Of a stretch of DNA of 7,237 bases, positions 1-5,186 are shown piece after piece. The stretch's first letter is position 1, and each line of letters opens with the position of its first letter. A model generated the notes under the pieces. That model was not told the origin of the DNA and did not search any database. It saw only the letters and a program-made list of their open reading frames with translations. The DNA is from Alphaproteobacteria bacterium (GTDB lineage Bacteria > Pseudomonadota > Alphaproteobacteria > UBA828): NCBI GenBank assembly GCA_029937205.1, contig JAPYQV010000134.1:1-7237 (forward strand), in the 5' to 3' direction. Position numbers and translations under genes: made by a program.

Positions 1-680
1 CCGAGGTCGCGCAGGCGGTGCACGGCTTCGGCGATTTCGCTGCTCGAATGGGCGCAACGAATTTCGCTCGCCAGCTCACCGTCCAGTATGGACAGCCGGC
101 CCAAAAGGGTGCCGGTGGTTGAATCGAGCACACTCTCCTTGGTGCCGGGCAGACGTGTCTGGATAAAGCCGACCCGCCGGCCGCGATACGGCGCGAGGCG
201 GATCATGGTGTCGCCGTCGCGCGCGATGGCCAGGCAGTCTTCGACAATCGTCTTCGAAAGCGCGAACGGAATCACTTTGACGGTCGCTACCATTTGGCCC
301 GGCTCGACCTGGCTGTGCGGCGTCAGCGTGCCGACGGTCATGCCTTCGTCGATCAGGTTGATGCGGTCGATCCGCGCACTGTCCGGTATCACCAGTCCCC
401 GTTCGGTGGCAAACAGGTTGCAGCGTCCGGTAAAGGCCTTGCCGAGGGTGAGGCCCGGCCCCGCCATGGCCGTCGCCAGCGCAAGTGCTGCACTGTCCTC
501 GCCCATGTCATCCGCTTCGAGCCGCGCGCCGGACACATGCGCCAAGCCGCCGGTTTGCAGCAACGCAATATCGCCGCGCGAAAGAATGCGGCCTTTTTTC
601 ATGGCGCCGCTGGGCAGCCGCACGCTGTGTGCGAGGATCAGGTCTTCCGCCTCAGCGACCGGAATCTCGCCGAATATCAT
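1..680 (-). CDS. Molybdopterin-binding / NTP-transferase fusion protein (Mo cofactor cytidylyltransferase type), 5' part only
   Basis: I translated this frame by hand: 226 uninterrupted codons from an ATG to the window edge, so the C-terminus is missing. The visible part resembles a MoeA/MoCF-type molybdopterin-binding region. It has a linker with GAMKKGRILSRGDIALLQTGG-like character around residues 25-45, a block RIDRINLIDEG at about 103-113, ATVKVIPFALSK at about 132-143, and a MoCF start VGFIQTRLPGTKESVLD at about 170-186. In the alphaproteobacterial family this resembles, a MobA/MocA-like nucleotidyltransferase domain follows; that domain would lie off the left edge and is inferred. Such proteins are thought to make or handle the cytosine-dinucleotide form of molybdenum cofactor used by xanthine oxidase-family enzymes. 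The ATG overlaps the upstream xdhC stop as ATGA and has no clear Shine-Dalgarno sequence, which suggests translational coupling. It is the last visible gene of the operon. The family is fairly certain, the exact role less so. Confidence 0.82.
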   Translation of the reverse strand, partial: MIFGEIPVAEAEDLILAHSVRLPSGAMKKGRILSRGDIALLQTGGLAHVSGARLEADDMGEDSAALALATAMAGPGLTLGKAFTGRCNLFATERGLVIPDSARIDRINLIDEGMTVGTLTPHSQVEPGQMVATVKVIPFALSKTIVEDCLAIARDGDTMIRLAPYRGRRVGFIQTRLPGTKESVLDSTTGTLLGRLSILDGELASEIRCAHSSSEIAEAVHRLRDL

Positions 681-1417
681 GCGCTGCCGCCCGTGCTGCC
701 CGTGCTGCCCGTGCCGCCGTGAGGCGTCGCCATGCGCCGCGCCTGGGTGATTTCGGCCATGATCGATATGGCAATTTCAGCCGGCGATTTGGCGCCGATA
801 TTGAGACCGATCGGGCCGTGAATGCGCCCGGTTTGCTGTTCGCTAAATCCGTTCTCATGCAGCCGCGCCAGGCGCTTGCCGTGGGTCCGGTTGCTGCCCA
901 GCGAGCCGATATAAAACACATCGGACGCCAAAACGGTTTCGAGTGCCGGGTCGTCGATCTTGGGGTCATGGGTGAGGGTGACGATGGCGGTGCGGCGGTC
1001 AAGCGTCGAGCGACCCAGTACATCGTCCGGCCACTCGTTGGAGAGCTCGACGCCGGGAAAACGATCGTCATCGGCAAAGGCGCGGCGCGGGTCGATCACG
1101 GTCACGCTATAGCCGGCAAGATGGGCGAATTGCACCAGGGGTTGGGTGATGTGTACCGCGCCGACAACGAACAGGCGAAGCGGCGGGCTGTGGACCTGAA
1201 TGAAATATTGTTTGCCGTCATTTTCGACAATGGTGCTGCGGTCATCGGCCAGCGCCGTGCGCGCCTGGGACAGCAATTCCTCAGGCAAGTCCTCGCCGCA
1301 ACCGGGCGCGTCCGCATAGACCAGTGTTTGTCCGCCGCTGCCGGTGTTGCTTACCAGCGCGACCAGCCGCTTGTTTTCTCTGTTCGCATTGAGGCGGTCA
1401 AGAATGTCGCGCTTCAT
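677..1417 (-). CDS. XdhC/CoxF-type maturation protein, C-terminal Rossmann-domain type
   Basis: A 246-residue protein with the XdhC C-terminal domain. The hallmarks are HSPPLRLFVVGAVHI near residues 76-90 (Rossmann entry, normally GAGHV-like, here GAVHI), VTVIDPRRAF near 105-114, LTHDPKIDDPAL near 148-159, YIGSLGS near 169-175 and RIHGPIGLNIGAKSPAEIA near 198-216. XdhC family proteins bind molybdenum cofactor, protect its sulfurated form and hand it to xanthine dehydrogenase-like enzymes; action in the cytoplasm is inferred from the lack of a signal or membrane segment. The gene starts 3 bases after the stop of the XdhC N-terminal-domain gene, so the two halves of a classical XdhC are made as separate polypeptides. 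Its stop overlaps the next ATG. The last ten or so residues (GTGSTGSTGGSA) come from a 9-base tandem repeat and look like a non-conserved tail. Confidence 0.9.
   Translation of the reverse strand: MKRDILDRLNANRENKRLVALVSNTGSGGQTLVYADAPGCGEDLPEELLSQARTALADDRSTIVENDGKQYFIQVHSPPLRLFVVGAVHITQPLVQFAHLAGYSVTVIDPRRAFADDDRFPGVELSNEWPDDVLGRSTLDRRTAIVTLTHDPKIDDPALETVLASDVFYIGSLGSNRTHGKRLARLHENGFSEQQTGRIHGPIGLNIGAKSPAEIAISIMAEITQARRMATPHGGTGSTGSTGGSA
689..715 (-). repeat. 9-base tandem repeat at the 3' end of xdhC
   Basis: On the minus strand, three consecutive copies of (G/A)GCACGGGC encode GTG-STG-STG just before the stop codon. Copies 2 and 3 are identical and copy 1 differs at one base. Slippage would stay in frame for the upstream gene and would change the distance to the overlapping start of the downstream gene. 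Confidence 0.85.
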
Positions 1418-1420
1418 AGG

Positions 1421-1744
1421 TTACTCGACCTTTTCCACATAAACCCTGACGGTGCCGCCGCAGGCAAGGCCCACTTCCCACGCCTGTTCGTCTGAGACGC
1501 CGAATTCGAGCAGTGCCGGTTCGCCGCTTTCCATCGCGCCCTGGGCGACCTCGATCACCGCGCCTTCGATACAACCGCCCGATACCGAGCCCTCAAAATG
1601 GCCCTCGCTATCGACGACCAATTGGCTGCCGACAGGGCGCGGCGAGGAGCCCCAGGTGGCGATCACGGTGGCGAGTGCGACCTGGCGGTCCGCATCGCGC
1701 CATGCGGCGGCGGTGCGTAAGATATCGTCTGCTTGTGCTGTCAT
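1421..1744 (-). CDS. XdhC/CoxI family protein, N-terminal domain only
   Basis: A 107-residue protein with the XdhC_CoxI domain. It shows ATWGSSPRPVGSQ at about residues 29-41, EGSVSGGCIEGAV at about 51-63 and GLACGGTVRVYVE at about 92-104. The Cys in SGGCIE and the CGG motif are the usual conserved positions. In single-chain XdhC proteins this domain is fused ahead of the Rossmann domain; here the Rossmann half is the next gene, 3 bases downstream, so the two probably work as a complex in loading or sulfurating molybdenum cofactor for a xanthine oxidase-family enzyme. The ATG gives the standard N-terminus of the domain; the ribosome binding site is weak. A 90-base gap precedes it, unusually long for this operon. 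The two-gene form is a known arrangement in alphaproteobacteria, so I do not read it as a broken gene. Confidence 0.92.
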   Translation of the reverse strand: MTAQADDILRTAAAWRDADRQVALATVIATWGSSPRPVGSQLVVDSEGHFEGSVSGGCIEGAVIEVAQGAMESGEPALLEFGVSDEQAWEVGLACGGTVRVYVEKVE

Positions 1745-1811
1745 TGGCTGCGCCCGGTTGGTTTGGTCAAAGCAACAATCAAGATGTAGAGCTTTGCCGT
1801 TCGCTCTGCAA

Positions 1812-1829
1812 GGGCGCGCGGCCGCGCCC
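1812..1829 (-). other. Perfect GC-only hairpin just after the coxD stop
   Basis: On the minus strand, GGGCGCG-GCCG-CGCGCCC forms a 7-base-pair, all-GC stem with a 4-base loop, beginning 5 bases after the MoxR-type gene's stop. No T-run follows (the next bases are TTGCAG), so it is not a standard intrinsic terminator. It may attenuate transcription or stabilise the upstream mRNA end; this is inference. Confidence 0.5.
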
Positions 1830-1834
1830 GCGGT

Positions 1835-2731
1835 TCAGGCAACGGTATCCAGTATGCGGCGTAACTCTTCACCCCGGATTTTTTCGATATCGTCTTGATA
1901 TTTGAGCAGTACGCCGAGCGTGCGCCCGACAATATCTTCCTCCAGGGCGGTGACGTCGAGGACACCGAGGGCCGACAGCCAATCGATGCTTTCGGCCACG
2001 CCGGGCAATTTGAACAAGTCAATTTTGCGCAGCTCCTGCACAAAGGCGACAACCTGGCGGCTGAGATTTTGATCGGCACCAGGCACGCGGGTGGCGAGAA
2101 TGGCCTGCTCGCGCTCGGCGTCGGGATAATCGATCCAGTGATAGAGGCAGCGCCGCTTAAGCGCATCGTGGATTTCCCGCGTGCGGTTCGAGGTAATCAG
2201 GACGATCGGCGGCTCCGCCGCTTTAACGGTACCGATTTCAGGAATGGTGATTTGGTAATCGGCCAGCACTTCCAGGAGAAACGCCTCAAATGGCTCGTCG
2301 GCGCGGTCGAGCTCGTCGATCAGGAGAACCGGCGCGCCTTCAGAAGTGGGCTCGAGAGCGCTGAGGAGAGGGCGGGAGATCAAAAAGCGCTTGGAGAAAA
2401 TATCCTCGGCCAATGAGTCCCGGTCCCGGTCGCCGAGCGCTTCGGAAAGCCGGATTTCGATCATTTGTCGGGCATAGTTCCACTCATAGACGGCGGAGGA
2501 GATATCCAGGCCTTCATAGCATTGCAGGCGCAGCAGCTTGCGCCCGAATTGCGCCGCCAGGACCTTGGCCAGTTCTGTCTTGCCGACACCGGCTTCGCCC
2601 TCGAGAAAAATTGGCCGTTGCAGGCTCAGTGCCACAAAGAGGCTGGTCGCCAGATTGCGGTCGGCAACATAATTTCCGGCGGTCAGGAGGTCGACCGTCT
2701 CATCAACGGATGTGGGCAGGGCGCGGGTCAT
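1835..2731 (-). CDS. coxD: MoxR/CoxD-type AAA+ ATPase
   Basis: A 298-residue MoxR-family AAA+ ATPase. It has Walker A GEAGVGKT at about residues 45-52, Walker B VLLIDELD at about 135-142, sensor 1 ITSNRTRE at about 179-186, and an RRCLYHWIDYPD block at about 193-204 with arginine-finger candidates. The last motif and the overall length match the CoxD branch. In CO-oxidising bacteria, CoxD is an ATP-dependent chaperone-like factor that helps build the Mo-Cu active site, normally together with the VWA protein CoxE; related ATPases accompany other molybdenum hydroxylases. The symbol is by similarity, and the target enzyme need not be CO dehydrogenase. Start choice is open: the ATG used here lies 2 bases after the upstream stop, while a TTG two codons earlier overlaps that stop as TTGA and sits better relative to a GGAAAAG ribosome binding site. 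No coxE follows. Confidence 0.9.
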   Translation of the reverse strand: MTRALPTSVDETVDLLTAGNYVADRNLATSLFVALSLQRPIFLEGEAGVGKTELAKVLAAQFGRKLLRLQCYEGLDISSAVYEWNYARQMIEIRLSEALGDRDRDSLAEDIFSKRFLISRPLLSALEPTSEGAPVLLIDELDRADEPFEAFLLEVLADYQITIPEIGTVKAAEPPIVLITSNRTREIHDALKRRCLYHWIDYPDAEREQAILATRVPGADQNLSRQVVAFVQELRKIDLFKLPGVAESIDWLSALGVLDVTALEEDIVGRTLGVLLKYQDDIEKIRGEELRRILDTVA

Positions 2732-2733
2732 GG

Positions 2734-3192
2734 TCAAGTTTGCTTTTCCGGTGGCGGGCTGAGAATGAAGTCGGCGATTTGCTCTGTTCTGTCAAGCTGG
2801 AAGGGGCTCTGCGCACCACCGGCATGGGCGGCTTGTATAACGTCACCACTTCCATCCAAATCAAAGCTGATATCGACGTCGTCGTCAAAGCCGGGCGCCA
2901 GGACGATATCGACCGGGTCGAGACGGGCGAGCAGTTCAGCCATGTCGGGGCGGCCGGGGGATTCAGTTTCATGCACCAGCGCCCAGCGCAGCCGCGAGAC
3001 CGCCAGCACCTCACGCGCGCCGGCGCGGCGATGCTCATAACTGTCTTTTCCCGGGATATCGATTTCCGTGGCGGCGCCGGTATAGGCAATAACCGAGACG
3101 CTTTGGCCGCGCGCCTTTAACGCAGCCACCAAGGAGCGCGTCAGTCTGGCTTGCTCACGATTGCCGCCGCCTCGAATGCCGACGAGGGTCAT
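2734..3192 (-). CDS. MobB-like protein with degenerate nucleotide-binding motifs
   Basis: A 152-residue protein that aligns by eye with MobB, the GTP-binding accessory protein of molybdopterin guanine dinucleotide synthesis. The fold-defining central block is retained: IDIPGKDSYEHRRAGAREVL at about residues 44-63, then RWALVHE at 69-75, LLARLDPVDIVLAPGF at about 87-102 and a C-terminal QIADFIL at 138-144. The active elements are not. The MobB P-loop (GxGKTT) is replaced by GIRGGGNREQARL at 5-17 with no Lys-Thr pair; the HTHHD segment after strand 2 reads AYTGAATE; and VEGF reads APGF. It therefore probably does not hydrolyse GTP in the usual way and may serve as a cofactor-binding or scaffold protein. 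It lies 15 bases after coxG and overlaps or abuts coxD. The homology is seen by motif order; the loss of activity is inferred. Confidence 0.72.
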   Translation of the reverse strand: MTLVGIRGGGNREQARLTRSLVAALKARGQSVSVIAYTGAATEIDIPGKDSYEHRRAGAREVLAVSRLRWALVHETESPGRPDMAELLARLDPVDIVLAPGFDDDVDISFDLDGSGDVIQAAHAGGAQSPFQLDRTEQIADFILSPPPEKQT

Positions 3193-3207
3193 GGAGTCTA
3201 TGGCGCC

Positions 3208-3834
3208 CTAAAAGACACCGCTTGCCCACAGTATCAAAACGGCGACGGCGCCGATGATGCCAATAACCCAGACCGGTGTCGGCATGCCGCGCTTTGCCGC
3301 TGAAGTTGTCGAAGGCGTGGTGGATTGCGACGCGCTCGCTGTGGTTTCAGCTTCGGCCTCAGAGCTATCTGGTGCGGCCTCGCTCTCACCACGCTCCGCC
3401 ATTTTTTCCACGAAGTTTTCAAAAAACTTGGCCGCCAATTTTTTGCTCACGGAATCGATCAGGCGCGAACCGATTTGCGCCAGTTTTCCGCCCACTTTGG
3501 CATCGACGTCATAATTCAGGATCGTGCCGCCATCTTCTCCGTCGCTCAAGTTTATCTTTGCCGCGCCCGAGGCGAATCCGGCAGGGCCACCCTGGCCTTC
3601 CCCACTGATGGTGTAGCTGTTCGGTGGATCGAGTTCGGAGAGCGTGACGGCGCCTTTGAAGGTGGCTTTGACCGGGCCGATTTTGGTCGTCATCGTGGCC
3701 GTCATCTCGGTATCGGAGGTTTTTTCCAAGGCCTCGCAGCCGGGCAGGCATGCCTTCAGCATTTCCGGGTCGTTCAGTGCTTCCCAGACGGACTGACGAC
3801 TGGCCGGAATATGATGTTCGCCGCTTAATTTCAT
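3208..3834 (-). CDS. coxG: CoxG-like SRPBCC protein with C-terminal membrane anchor
   Basis: A 208-residue protein of the CO dehydrogenase subunit G (SRPBCC/START-like) family. The N-terminus MKLSGEHHIPASRQSVWEAL, LPGCEAL at about residues 30-36, GPVKATFKGAVTL at about 53-65, GFASGAAKINL at about 86-96 and VGGKLAQIGSRLIDSVSKKL at about 114-133, followed by FF, are typical. A low-complexity Ser/Thr/Ala/Glu linker (about 149-181) leads to a single hydrophobic segment (about 186-206) preceded by KR, a tail anchor to the inner membrane. CoxG proteins bind hydrophobic ligands; in mycobacterial CO dehydrogenase CoxG carries menaquinone to the enzyme and recruits it to the membrane. It is the first gene of the operon, with a strong GGAGG ribosome binding site 4 bases before the ATG. 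The electron acceptor and partner enzyme here are unknown. Confidence 0.92.
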   Translation of the reverse strand: MKLSGEHHIPASRQSVWEALNDPEMLKACLPGCEALEKTSDTEMTATMTTKIGPVKATFKGAVTLSELDPPNSYTISGEGQGGPAGFASGAAKINLSDGEDGGTILNYDVDAKVGGKLAQIGSRLIDSVSKKLAAKFFENFVEKMAERGESEAAPDSSEAEAETTASASQSTTPSTTSAAKRGMPTPVWVIGIIGAVAVLILWASGVF

Positions 3835-3838
3835 GAAG

Positions 3839-3843
3839 CCTCC
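3839..3843 (-). promoter_or_regulatory. Strong ribosome binding site of coxG
   Basis: GGAGG on the minus strand, 4 bases before the ATG. It fixes the coxG start and is much stronger than the sites of the downstream genes, most of which rely on overlaps or very short gaps. Confidence 0.8.
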
Positions 3844-3859
3844 GATGTGCAGATAAATT

Positions 3860-3881
3860 ATTGCCGCGAATTTCGGGCAAT
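3860..3881. promoter_or_regulatory. Imperfect palindrome in the coxG leader
   Basis: ATTGCC-G-CGAA-T-TTCG-GGCAAT: outer arms of 6 and inner arms of 4 bases pair fully apart from one bulged G, around a single central T. It lies 26 to 47 bases upstream of the coxG ATG, where a repressor or activator of the maturation operon could bind, or where an RNA stem could form in the leader. No regulator gene is visible nearby. The function is inferred from position and symmetry only. Confidence 0.4.
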
Positions 3882-3910
3882 CTTAACAGTTTATTAATGG
3901 TAAATTTCAA
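3882..3910 (-). promoter_or_regulatory. Weak promoter candidate for the coxG operon
   Basis: On the minus strand, TTGAAA (5 of 6 matches to the -35 consensus) is followed after 17 bases by GTTAAG, a poor -10 match (3 of 6). The region is AT-rich in an otherwise GC-rich window, which supports a promoter here more than the exact hexamers do. The palindrome at 3860-3881 would lie at the transcription start. Confidence 0.25.
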
Positions 3911-3963
3911 CAATAAGGCGGATACGCGCCGTTCCCGCGCTTCATAACATTCAGACGGCGAAC

Positions 3964-4578
3964 ATGATACCGATCGTTTCATCTACATTCGATATTGCTC
4001 ACTGGTTTTTGCAACGCGGCGAACTGGGCCAAACCTATATTTCGCCGCTCAAGCTGCAGCGCCTGCTCTATCTGGCTCAGGCCTACTACGCCGGTCAGAA
4101 TGATGGCCAACCCCTCATGCCATCGGTATTTGTGGTTAGTGAAGTCGGGCCGCTCGAGTCCAATATCCACCGCGCCATTGAACATGAAGCGCCGAAAGTC
4201 TCGGTGCGCGATATTCCGGAAGAGATCATGGACTTCGTCGAGATGATCTGGAGCAAATATGGCGCGCGCAAGGTCGACGCCCTGAACCGCCTGGTCTTGC
4301 AGGATCCGGCGTTTAAGGAAGCCGAGGCGCAGAGTGGGCTGCAGGCGATCATCGGCCTCGACGTCATGCAAAAACACTATGCGCCCAGAAAGGCGGCCGC
4401 CGCGCCGCGCAAAATACCCGAGAGACTGCCGGCGGAGATTCCTGATTTCCTGGCCGATATCATCGCCGCCGCGCGCGACGAAGCGCGCGCGGTTGAGGCG
4501 GGCGAGACAGAAACGCCCGAGAACAATCGCAAAGGCGTCACCGAGTGGATTCCCGGCGTCGCCCCGGGTGGCGGCTAA
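3964..4578 (+). CDS. Panacea-domain (DUF4065/SocA-like) protein
   Basis: A 204-residue protein whose first 140 residues match the Panacea domain. FDIAHWFLQRG at about residues 9-19 is followed by the hallmark YISPLKLQRLLYLAQAYY at about 25-42, then VVSEVGPLESNIHRAI at about 57-72. Panacea domains are found in SocA-type antitoxins and in antitoxins that neutralise many unrelated toxins, and also in stand-alone proteins of unknown role. About 60 extra residues (141-204) rich in Ala, Arg and Glu form a likely disordered or helical tail ending VTEWIPGVAPGGG. No toxin-like gene adjoins it: coxG diverges on one side and rsmJ converges on the other. It is therefore probably a house-keeping or orphan member and not half of a toxin-antitoxin pair, though an unlinked partner cannot be excluded. 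The first ATG gives the expected N-terminus; the ribosome binding site is weak. Confidence 0.82.
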   Translation: MIPIVSSTFDIAHWFLQRGELGQTYISPLKLQRLLYLAQAYYAGQNDGQPLMPSVFVVSEVGPLESNIHRAIEHEAPKVSVRDIPEEIMDFVEMIWSKYGARKVDALNRLVLQDPAFKEAEAQSGLQAIIGLDVMQKHYAPRKAAAAPRKIPERLPAEIPDFLADIIAAARDEARAVEAGETETPENNRKGVTEWIPGVAPGGG

Positions 4579-4583
4579 CTCGC

Positions 4584-5186
4584 CTATCCCGTCATAAACA
4601 CGTCATAACGCGTCGTTTTGCCGCGAATTTGATGGGACGGCGGCGGCAATCCGGCCAGGAGCGCCGCGCGTAGCGGCCATTTCAACACCACGCGTTTTGA
4701 AGCGGCTTTGAGCGCCACCTGCATGAGGTCAAGCGCGTCCGCGTCGGCGCCGACAATGTCGCGTAAGAGGCGCATCTCCTGTTTCACCAAAGCGCTGTTG
4801 CCACGCGGCGGATGCATGGGGTCGACCAACACCACTTCCGCCGCCATGTTTGGCAAAAGCAGTTTGGCGTCGCCCGATACAAGTGTCATGCGGCTTATTA
4901 TTTCGGCGACTTCACCGCCGGCCGCGGTGGCGCGTGCCATGCCATCGTGCAGTAAATTGTGAACCTGCGGCGCGCGCTCGATCAACGTTACCTCGGCACC
5001 AAGAGATGCGAGCAGGAAGGCGTCGCGCCCGAGCCCGGCGGTGGCGTCGACCACCTGGGGCGTCCGCCCTTTGCTGAAGCCGGCGGCGCGCGGCAGCGCT
5101 TGGCCGCGCCCGCCACCGGCACGCAGACGGTGGCCGACCGCGCCACCGGTGAAATCGCACACAAGTTGGGCGCCCGCGCTGTTCAA
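4584..5186 (-). CDS. rsmJ: 16S rRNA (guanine1516-N2)-methyltransferase, RsmJ family
   Basis: A 200-residue class I SAM-dependent methyltransferase. The RsmJ signature is clear: DFTGGAVGHRLRAGGGRGQA at about residues 11-30, the SAM-binding VVDATAGLGRDAFLLASLGA at about 45-64 with the acidic IER at 69-71, the catalytic-type VLVDPMHPP at about 119-127, and ALVKQEMRLLRDIVG at about 132-146. RsmJ methylates N2 of G1516 of 16S rRNA in E. coli. This protein lacks most of the roughly 60-residue segment before VDFxGGAxxHR in the E. coli enzyme. The TTG start is the only usable start in frame before the conserved block, because an in-frame TGA lies 15 codons upstream. The TTG overlaps the stop of the transporter gene (TTGA), so translation is probably coupled. 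Its 3' end faces the Panacea gene with 5 bases between the stops. Confidence 0.9.
   Translation of the reverse strand: MNSAGAQLVCDFTGGAVGHRLRAGGGRGQALPRAAGFSKGRTPQVVDATAGLGRDAFLLASLGAEVTLIERAPQVHNLLHDGMARATAAGGEVAEIISRMTLVSGDAKLLLPNMAAEVVLVDPMHPPRGNSALVKQEMRLLRDIVGADADALDLMQVALKAASKRVVLKWPLRAALLAGLPPPSHQIRGKTTRYDVFMTG

Noticed and set aside
88..1495. Long plus-strand open frames opposite the xdhC and molybdopterin-binding genes
   Set aside because: They are Arg/Ala/Pro-rich antisense frames of GC-rich coding DNA; the minus-strand translations carry clear family motifs.
1812..1829. Intrinsic terminator after coxD
   Set aside because: The stem is strong but no T-run follows, and co-directional maturation genes continue downstream, so only a hairpin is reported.
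1741..2166. Minus-strand frame bridging the coxD-xdhC gap as a possible CoxE remnant
   Set aside because: It is mostly an alternative frame of coxD, and its last part across the gap shows no VWA motif (no DxSxS metal site).
1895..3120. Plus-strand open frames opposite coxD and the MobB-like gene
   Set aside because: They show no family motifs and lie wholly over well-supported minus-strand genes.
4587..4610. Short direct repeat around CGTCATAA between the convergent genes
   Set aside because: Two copies of about eight bases inside the rsmJ coding end; no dyad or wider context suggests an attachment site.
3964..5186. Toxin-antitoxin pair formed by the Panacea gene and the converging gene
   Set aside because: The converging gene is a clear RsmJ rRNA methyltransferase, and toxin-antitoxin partners are normally co-directional.
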